From Chitinophagales bacterium (GTDB lineage Bacteria > Bacteroidota > Bacteroidia > Chitinophagales > UBA8649), in contig JADHRO010000076.1 in the NCBI GenBank assembly GCA_016777395.1, positions 1-8,919 on the forward strand: a stretch of DNA of 8,919 bases. The letters run 5' to 3'. Shown one piece after another: positions 1 through 5,639 of this stretch. The notes below the pieces were generated by a model. It made no database searches, had not been told where the DNA came from, and worked only from the letters and a program-made list of their open reading frames with translations. A program made the position numbers and the translations under genes. Positions within the stretch are counted from its first letter, which is position 1; every line of letters starts with the position of its first letter.

Positions 1-819
1 GAAAAACACCAGCTTAATGGCTTTCAAGTTTTAAAAGTAGGTAAGGCACCTATTGGCGCAGGAATAAGTAGTTCTGCAGCATTGTGTTGTGGGTTTATTT
101 ATGGCCTAAACAACTTGTTTGAATTGGGACTCAACCGCTGGGAAATAGCCAAACTAGCTCAAAGAGTAGAACAAGAATATGTAGGTTTAAAATGTGGGTT
201 CATGGATCAGTTTGCGGTTTTGTTCGGTGAGGAAAATCAAATTTTATCATTGAACTGTAAAGACTTGAATTATACCAAGCATAAGATTCAATTTAAAAAA
301 TATCGATTTATGCTTTGTAATAGCCAAGTGAAACATAATTTGGCTGAATCAGCATATAATGAGCGTGTAGAAGAGATGAATCAAGTGAGGAGTATCCTAG
401 GTAAGGAAGATCTTAATACCGTAAAATTAGGAGAGTTGTCTGGCTTGCCAGAAACCTTATACAAACGAATGCAACATTTGCTTACTGAGAATGAGCGGGT
501 AAGGGAGATGGTGGAAGCTATCGAGCTAGGTGATTGGTCTAAAATGGGGTCCCTTTTAGAAGCAAGTCACTTGAGTTTACAAGAAAATTATGAGGTGACC
601 TGTGCAGAAACAGATTTTTTAGTGGAAACCTTATTGGATGCAGGGGCAATTGGAGCAAGACAAATGGGGGGTGGATTTGGAGGCTGCGTCATAGTGTTGC
701 TTAAAAATGAAGAGGCAAATGCTATAGAGGAATACTGTTTTAATGCATATGCTCAGCGCTTCAATTTAGATGCAGTTTTTTATAATTTCAATATTACTTC
801 TGGTGTTAGCACCCTTTAA
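1..819 (+). CDS. galK: Galactokinase, 5'-truncated by window edge
   Basis: GHMP-family galactokinase, the cytoplasmic enzyme that phosphorylates galactose at C1 with ATP (Leloir pathway). The frame is open from base 1, so 272 residues are visible; about 110 N-terminal residues, including the usual sugar-binding GRxNLIGEH motif, lie outside if the length matches the E. coli enzyme (about 380 aa). In visible numbering, residues 17-28 (PIGAGISSSAAL) are the ATP-binding GHMP motif 2. CGFMDQ at 65-70 carries the expected catalytic base, Asp69. GGGFGG at 223-228 is motif 3, preceded by the typical GARQM. An internal ATG at base 82 is not the start, because motif 2 lies upstream of it. The stop TAA is followed after 2 nt by the ATG of galT, so the two are co-transcribed. 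No defects are seen. Family and specificity are secure because of the galT partner. Confidence 0.95.
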   Translation, partial: EKHQLNGFQVLKVGKAPIGAGISSSAALCCGFIYGLNNLFELGLNRWEIAKLAQRVEQEYVGLKCGFMDQFAVLFGEENQILSLNCKDLNYTKHKIQFKKYRFMLCNSQVKHNLAESAYNERVEEMNQVRSILGKEDLNTVKLGELSGLPETLYKRMQHLLTENERVREMVEAIELGDWSKMGSLLEASHLSLQENYEVTCAETDFLVETLLDAGAIGARQMGGGFGGCVIVLLKNEEANAIEEYCFNAYAQRFNLDAVFYNFNITSGVSTL

Positions 820-821
820 TT

Positions 822-1829
822 ATGGATTTTTCTCATCGACGTAAAAATATATTGACAGGAGAATGGATTCAAGTGAGTCCTCACCGCACTAAACGGCCAT
901 GGCAAGGTAAGCTTGAAGTGCATAAGGAGGAACAGCTTCCAGAGTATGACTCCAATTGTTACTTATGCCCCGGCAATAAGAGAGCAAATGGTACGGTTAA
1001 CCCCAATTATAAGGGGGTTTATGTGTTTGACAATGATTTTCCAGCCTTACAAGCGGATATTCAAGAAACGCATGTAAATGTTAAGGACTTGTTAGTCTCC
1101 AAATCGGAAAAAGGGATTTGTAAAGTGCTTTGCTTTTCGGAAAAACATCATTTGAGTTTAGCACAGATGGAACTTCCAGCCATTGAGCTAGTGATTAATT
1201 CTTGGGCAAAGGAATACCGAGAATTAGGGAGCTTAGACTATATTAATGCAGTTCAGATTTTTGAAAATAAGGGCGACATTATGGGTTGCAGTAATCCGCA
1301 TCCGCATGGTCAGATATGGGCACAAGAAAGTTTGCCCCAGGAGATGGTCAAGGAGCAGATACAGCAATTCAATTACTTTAAGCAACATGGCAAGACATTA
1401 CTAGCCGATTATCTACAGGAAGAACTTAAGCAAAAGGAGCGAATACTTTTTGAAAATAATTCATTTGTAGTGTTGGTTCCTTATTGGGCTATTTGGCCAT
1501 TTGAAACGATTATCATCGCTAAGGGCAACCTTACAAGTTTCAATGATTTTAAGCAAGCAGATAGGCAATCATTGGCAGAAGCTATAAAATATTTGACGAG
1601 TACTTACGACAAACTATTTGCTTGCTCGTTTCCATATTCAGCAGGTATTCATCAATCACCAACCGATGGTATAGCTCATCCAGAATGGACGTTTCACATG
1701 CATTTTTATCCACCACTCTTGCGGTCTGCTACCGTGAAAAAGTTCATGGTGGGTTATGAGATGATGGGTAATCCACAGCGCGATTTTACTCCGGAATATG
1801 CTGCCAAATTGCTCCAAAAGTTAGGCTGA
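822..1829 (+). CDS. galT: Galactose-1-phosphate uridylyltransferase
   Basis: Transfers UMP from UDP-glucose to galactose-1-phosphate, giving UDP-galactose and glucose-1-phosphate (Leloir pathway, cytoplasm). At 335 aa it is close to the E. coli enzyme (348 aa) and keeps its metal and catalytic residues with the same spacing. Cys46 and Cys49 (CYLCPG), His109 and His160 match the structural zinc site. The NPHPHGQ motif has His162 as the uridylylated nucleophile. Glu178, His277, His292 and His294 match the second metal site (E. coli E182, H281, H296, H298). The C-terminal HMHFYPPLLRS is a family signature. The ATG lies 2 nt after the galK stop and no Shine-Dalgarno is visible, as is usual in Bacteroidota, so expression probably depends on galK transcription and coupling. 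Identification is very secure. Confidence 0.97.
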   Translation: MDFSHRRKNILTGEWIQVSPHRTKRPWQGKLEVHKEEQLPEYDSNCYLCPGNKRANGTVNPNYKGVYVFDNDFPALQADIQETHVNVKDLLVSKSEKGICKVLCFSEKHHLSLAQMELPAIELVINSWAKEYRELGSLDYINAVQIFENKGDIMGCSNPHPHGQIWAQESLPQEMVKEQIQQFNYFKQHGKTLLADYLQEELKQKERILFENNSFVVLVPYWAIWPFETIIIAKGNLTSFNDFKQADRQSLAEAIKYLTSTYDKLFACSFPYSAGIHQSPTDGIAHPEWTFHMHFYPPLLRSATVKKFMVGYEMMGNPQRDFTPEYAAKLLQKLG

Positions 1830-1915
1830 AATAATTTGACAAACTTTCTCTTTTTTTTATTTAGATTAATTCCAAATAAATACTTAATTTCGAATTCTAT
1901 AACAAAATAACTCCC

Positions 1916-3817
1916 TTGAGAATATTTATCCTACTGATTATTTTAAGTCTGTTTAACACGAATCTTCATGCCGAAGAAGTCGATCAACAGAAGTTTCGTT
2001 CTTTGGTCAACCTCTCTAATTATATTGCTAATGACTATGTCAATGCCGTGGCATTTGATACCATTATTAATAAATTTGAATATGCTGAAATGCAAGAGTT
2101 TGCAGTCACCATGAAGGTTCTCCATGAGGACTTGAGTTCTAGCCTTAACAATGAGCAATTTCTTGGAATTCAGTTCCAATTGGATAGTTTAGATCTAGCC
2201 ATCCAGAAAAAAAAGGATGCCTCACTTATCGAAGAAATGGCAAATGATATTAGCCATACTTTATTGGCACAGAATATCTTGAATAATACACCGAGTATAT
2301 ACCCTAATATACTAGCAGGTGAAAAACTGTACCTCCAATTTTGTGCGCATTGTCATGGAGATAATGGACTTGGCAATGGACCTGCAGCCAGAGGGTTGGA
2401 GCCTGCTCCTAGCAATTTTATTGAAGCTCAGCATATTTCACCATTTCATATTTATAATACAGTTCAATTAGGCATAGAAGGAACGTCTATGATCGCCCAA
2501 AATCATTTGTCGGAAGAGGAAACTTGGGATTTAGCTTTTTATGTAATGACCTTGACCTACCAAGATAGTTTGCGGGAAAGTAGTTTGTATCAGGAAGCGA
2601 GTAGTCAAGTTAATTTGACTCAAATTGCCAACCTTAATAATCAGAAATTAGCAGAAGAATTTTCTAGTAATGGATTTGAAAAGGTCAAGGCCTTAAGGTT
2701 TCATTCGGGAGAGTTAACAAAAAATGAAAGTTTAGCACTTACCTTGACGATGCTGCGAAATTCTATGGACTTATACCATTCAGGGAATTCTGAAGATGCA
2801 ACTCAAATGGCTTTAGATGCATATTTTATAGGCTTTGAGCCAGTAGAAATACAATTAGGAGCCACCAGTCCGGGAAAGGTTCAGTTGATTGAGAAAGAGA
2901 TGATGGTTTTTCGATCCTTATTATCGACTCCAAACAAGGATTCCTTGATTAGAGAACAATACGAAAAGATAACTTATCACTTTGATTTGATAGCAAAGGA
3001 GAAGGATGAAAGTAGTTTTTGGTTTGTACTAATAGCCAGTTTTTCGATCCTCATACGTGAAGGCTTAGAGGCTCTATTTGTCATCGTAGCTATTTTGGCT
3101 GCTTTGAATTCTTTTTCTGAAGGATCAAATGCTAAGAAATATGTTCATGGAGGATGGCTTAGTGCAGTATTTATTGGTTTAGTTGCTTACTTTTTTGTTG
3201 GTAAATTAATCACTATGGGAGCGCATAAAAGAGAACTTATTGAAGGCTTTGGTGCATTGTTAGCTGTGGTAATATTACTTGCTGTTGGATTTTGGCTGCA
3301 TGGTAAATCAAATGCAAAATCTTGGAGTAAATATATTAAGACTAAACTTAGTAAGCATTTCAATTCTAATAGTTTATGGTCGATTGCTTTACTTTCTTTT
3401 GTGGTAGTGTTTAGAGAAGCTTTTGAGTCTGTTATCTTTCTTTCCTCATTAAGTATGGCGGGAGGAAGTGAGTCTGGGCTTGCTGTTTTGTTTGGTGCGC
3501 TTCTTTCGATGGTATTTATTGGAATCTTGGGCATCTTTATTGTCAAGTTTTCAAAAAGGTTGCCGGTGCATCAGGTTTTTAAAATTTCTTCAATTACCAT
3601 GCTTATTCTGGCGGTTATTTTAGCGGGAAAAGGAATTAACGAATTACAAGAAGCAGCTTTTATAGGTGTCGATCTGCTAAATTTCCGTTTCAGTATCGAT
3701 TTCTTAGGTTTTTATCCTACTTATCAAACGATTATTGCTCAAATAGTAACCCTAACAATCGCTGGTGGACTGTGGTTGCTGAACAGGCAAAAACATGTTA
3801 AACTGAATAAGGGTTAA
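1916..3817 (+). CDS. Cytochrome c/FTR1 fusion iron permease
   Basis: A 633-aa fusion. Residues 1-19 form a signal peptide (short MR, hydrophobic core, cleavage after LHA). About 20-130 is a helical extracytoplasmic region. About 131-215 is a mono-heme cytochrome c with CAHCH at 143-147 and Met192 as candidate axial ligand. About 225-365 is a second helical region, followed by an FTR1 iron permease domain with roughly seven membrane segments (about 368-397, 410-432, 441-461, 487-512, 520-545, 555-575, 603-624). FTR1 carries two REGxE-type iron motifs: REGLE at 381-385 and a variant, REAFE, at 500-504. From the FTR1 family, it should import iron across the inner membrane; the fused heme suggests periplasmic ferrous oxidation coupled to uptake (inference). 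The start is TTG: the in-frame stop at 1877-1879 leaves no ATG or GTG upstream, and TTG gives a complete signal peptide. No efeO/efeB-like partner is adjacent. The last bases overlap the convergent kinase gene. Confidence 0.93.
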   Translation: MRIFILLIILSLFNTNLHAEEVDQQKFRSLVNLSNYIANDYVNAVAFDTIINKFEYAEMQEFAVTMKVLHEDLSSSLNNEQFLGIQFQLDSLDLAIQKKKDASLIEEMANDISHTLLAQNILNNTPSIYPNILAGEKLYLQFCAHCHGDNGLGNGPAARGLEPAPSNFIEAQHISPFHIYNTVQLGIEGTSMIAQNHLSEEETWDLAFYVMTLTYQDSLRESSLYQEASSQVNLTQIANLNNQKLAEEFSSNGFEKVKALRFHSGELTKNESLALTLTMLRNSMDLYHSGNSEDATQMALDAYFIGFEPVEIQLGATSPGKVQLIEKEMMVFRSLLSTPNKDSLIREQYEKITYHFDLIAKEKDESSFWFVLIASFSILIREGLEALFVIVAILAALNSFSEGSNAKKYVHGGWLSAVFIGLVAYFFVGKLITMGAHKRELIEGFGALLAVVILLAVGFWLHGKSNAKSWSKYIKTKLSKHFNSNSLWSIALLSFVVVFREAFESVIFLSSLSMAGGSESGLAVLFGALLSMVFIGILGIFIVKFSKRLPVHQVFKISSITMLILAVILAGKGINELQEAAFIGVDLLNFRFSIDFLGFYPTYQTIIAQIVTLTIAGGLWLLNRQKHVKLNKG

Positions 3818-4647
3818 CTCAGTTTCTTCTTGAGCATCCCTAGAGGTTTTTGAACGATATTTCCGACCTTGAAATTATACTTTGAAGCTATTTGCATAAG
3901 TTGATCAGAAAAGTAAAACGCAATACTACCAATAAAGTGTACAGGATAATCCTTAATAAGCTCCAATCGTGAAAGGTGAACTTTATAAAAATCTTCAAAT
4001 GATTGTAGCACGATAGATTCTATCTCGGGCGTTTGGATGTGTTTCTTGCAAAATGGCACAAATGAGGCGAGGTATCTATTTGCTTGAGGTTCTCGATAAG
4101 TGTTATGCAACAACTCCTCTGCGTTAATAGGGTAGTCTTTGAAAAAATCATTTATGACATGCTGAGGCAATTGTTGATAGAAAACACCTCTTAATAATCT
4201 TTTCGCGATGTATGTACCACTTCCTTCGTCACCCAATATATAAGACAAGGATGAATATTTTCGAATAATATTTTTTCCGTCAAAAATACGAAATGTAGAA
4301 CCTGTCCCTAAAATACAAACAATACAAGGGTGGTCCTCAGATACAGCCATAACAGCGCCTTCTATATCTGTTTTAATATGTATTTCAGCATTATTAAAAA
4401 TGGCGTTGAATGATTGATTCAAGTCTTCTTTTTTGGTATCATTGGAGCAACCTGCTCCATAAAAGTTTAACTTTTTGACTTGGTCTAAATAGGGAGACAA
4501 TGCGGATTGATTGATAACAGTTTGAATTTCATTTGGGCTTACAAAAAATGGATTAAGTCCAATCGTTTCAGTTCGTAAAATTTCTTCACCTTGATTTAAA
4601 AGAATCCACTCTGTTTTGGTTGAACCACTGTCTGCAATAAGTATCAT
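3814..4647 (-). CDS. BadF/BcrA-family ATPase, N-acetylglucosamine kinase-like
   Basis: A 277-aa ASKHA-fold kinase. ADSGSTKTEW at 5-14 is the phosphate-1 loop. KTDIEG near 92-97 places Asp94 where the catalytic base is expected. LGTGSTFR at 113-120 is the phosphate-2 loop. ILGDEGSGTYIA at 137-148 is characteristic of the BadF/BadG/BcrA/BcrD ATPase and GlcNAc-kinase group. IGSIAF at 239-244 is the adenosine-side motif. It most likely phosphorylates an amino sugar such as GlcNAc in the cytoplasm, perhaps in cell-wall or chitin sugar salvage; the substrate cannot be fixed from sequence. It lacks the cysteine-rich iron-sulfur region expected of a reductase activator. The start ATG is preceded by TACTAACTATT with no Shine-Dalgarno. 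A decayed coding remnant ends 5 nt upstream, which suggests the gene once followed another gene in an operon. Its stop overlaps the convergent iron permease stop. Confidence 0.88.
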   Translation of the reverse strand: MILIADSGSTKTEWILLNQGEEILRTETIGLNPFFVSPNEIQTVINQSALSPYLDQVKKLNFYGAGCSNDTKKEDLNQSFNAIFNNAEIHIKTDIEGAVMAVSEDHPCIVCILGTGSTFRIFDGKNIIRKYSSLSYILGDEGSGTYIAKRLLRGVFYQQLPQHVINDFFKDYPINAEELLHNTYREPQANRYLASFVPFCKKHIQTPEIESIVLQSFEDFYKVHLSRLELIKDYPVHFIGSIAFYFSDQLMQIASKYNFKVGNIVQKPLGMLKKKLS

Positions 4648-4652
4648 AATAG

Positions 4653-4840
4653 TTAGTAATATTTCATGTTTTTGTTAAATGCAACTTGAAAATAAACTGC
4701 ATGATTGATATCATAATTAAGGGAGTATTCGCTCGGTTCTATTATCCAATCCTGTCCGTTTAAATCAATAGTTATTAATAAAGGCCAACTTTAATGCCTG
4801 TATCAGCAGCAGTAAGAATAAACCAGGAGCGATAAGATGC
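4653..4840 (-). pseudogene. Probable frameshifted C-terminal remnant of an unidentified gene
   Basis: On the minus strand two short open stretches read like natural protein in consecutive frames. The first (4840-4775) gives 21 residues containing SYRSWFILTAADTGIKVGLY before a TAA. The second (4790-4653) gives 45 residues, including ITIDLNGQDWIIEPSEY and then NHAVYFQVAFNKNMKYY, before TAA. One frameshift around 4775-4790 would join them. The second ends with alternating hydrophobic/aromatic residues, like a final beta-strand, and stops 5 nt before the kinase ATG, a normal operon spacing. No start codon or upstream continuation exists: in-frame stops and the crotonase gene block it. I do not recognise the family; an outer-membrane or other beta-rich protein is only a guess. 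This competes with the 31-codon mini-ORF in the same DNA; codon choice (mostly T/A third positions, no CTG run) favours the remnant. Confidence 0.4.
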
Positions 4841-4860
4841 TTACAAATTAGTTCAGGCAT
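4765..4860 (-). CDS. Possible 31-aa hydrophobic small protein
   Basis: Its ATG shares one base with the TAA stop of the crotonase gene (TAATG), the same junction found between comEC and the crotonase. It would encode 31 residues starting MPELICKHLIAPG, followed by a single hydrophobic stretch (LFLLLLIQALKLAFI) that could span a membrane once. Against it: three consecutive CTG leucine codons are unlike the TTA/TTG/CTT preference of neighbouring genes, and another frame over the same bases reads like decayed protein. A 9-bp inverted repeat has one arm over its start codon and the other inside the ORF. It could equally be a chance ORF; no family is recognised. Confidence 0.2.
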   Translation of the reverse strand: MPELICKHLIAPGLFLLLLIQALKLAFINNY

Positions 4861-5639
4861 TACCAGGTAATCTCCTCTTTGTTTAAGAAAGCTTGGATAC
4901 CTTTTTTACAGTCTTCACTATCTCTGCCTTTCGCATTCATGACTGCCGCATAATTAAATGCATCTTCTATGGTCATGCTTTGAACCTTATTCATCATTTC
5001 TTTTGTGCTTGCTATAGATTGAGAAGAACTGGATTTAACTAAACCCGTAATAAAGTCATGTACACGGCTTTGTATTGTCGTTTTAGATTCTACAGCGTAT
5101 AAAAGGCCTATTTTGTAGGCAGTTTCTGCATCAACTAATTGACCAGTCAATAAAAGTTCTTTAGCTTTTCCTTCACCTATTTTACGGAGTAAGAAAACCA
5201 TAACTATGGCAGGAATAAAGCCAATTTTCACTTCGGTATATCCAAACAATGCATCTGGGGTTGCAAAAGTAAAATCACATACAGTTGCTAAGCCAGCACC
5301 ACCAGCAATAGCGTGACCTTCCACCATAGCAACGACTACCTTGCTATAGGTGTAAATATGTTGGTACAAGTCCTTCAGCTTATTAGAGTCATCAAGATTC
5401 TCTTCATAAGTATTCTTTTGCAGGCTTTGTAAATAGCTTAAATCTGCCCCTGCACTAAATACCTTACCTCTGCCACCTAGCACAACACCCCGCACTTCCT
5501 TATCGATTTCAGCATCCTTAAATGCCTTCTTCAATTCATTCACTAAATCCTCATTAAAGGCATTCCTTTTTTCGGGTCGGTTAAGCATAATATAGGCAAT
5601 GCTATCACGGAGGTAGTATTCTATCAAATTAAACTTCAT
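4860..5639 (-). CDS. Enoyl-CoA hydratase/isomerase (crotonase) family protein
   Basis: A 259-aa crotonase-fold protein of normal length, acting on a CoA thioester in the cytoplasm. LNRPEKRNAFN (19-29) is the N-terminal signature. FSAGADL (61-67) and AGGAGL (112-117) form the CoA-binding and oxyanion-hole segments. TEVKIGFIPA (135-144) holds Glu136, equivalent to Glu164 of rat mitochondrial hydratase. The position of the other classical catalytic glutamate (Glu144, exactly 20 residues earlier) is Gly116, so a standard two-glutamate hydratase mechanism is unlikely. An isomerase-like or otherwise single-glutamate reaction is possible. It might serve fatty-acid or branched-chain amino-acid breakdown, but no beta-oxidation gene is nearby. 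The ATG overlaps the comEC stop by one base (TAATG), so translation is probably coupled to comEC. Family is secure, substrate unknown. Confidence 0.92.
   Translation of the reverse strand: MKFNLIEYYLRDSIAYIMLNRPEKRNAFNEDLVNELKKAFKDAEIDKEVRGVVLGGRGKVFSAGADLSYLQSLQKNTYEENLDDSNKLKDLYQHIYTYSKVVVAMVEGHAIAGGAGLATVCDFTFATPDALFGYTEVKIGFIPAIVMVFLLRKIGEGKAKELLLTGQLVDAETAYKIGLLYAVESKTTIQSRVHDFITGLVKSSSSQSIASTKEMMNKVQSMTIEDAFNYAAVMNAKGRDSEDCKKGIQAFLNKEEITW

Noticed and set aside
1817..1858. Terminator after galT: AAAGTT/AACTTT followed by eight T
   Set aside because: The stem is only 6 bp of mostly A-T pairs with a 19-nt loop, too weak to call.
1836..1867. Promoter for the permease gene: TTGACA at 1836-1841
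   Set aside because: The nearest -10-like TAGATT is 20 nt away, and no Bacteroidota-type TAnnTTTG -7 box is correctly spaced; the T-rich region makes chance matches common.
1943..2179. 78-codon ORF on the minus strand
   Set aside because: Lies wholly inside the signal-peptide and N-terminal region of the permease gene and shows no domain; an antisense shadow.
3187..3546. 119-codon ORF on the minus strand
   Set aside because: Antisense to the FTR1 membrane segments; its composition mirrors hydrophobic codons and no family is recognisable.
3818..3834. CTCA/TGAG hairpin just after the permease stop
   Set aside because: A 4-bp stem inside the kinase coding region; not a credible terminator.
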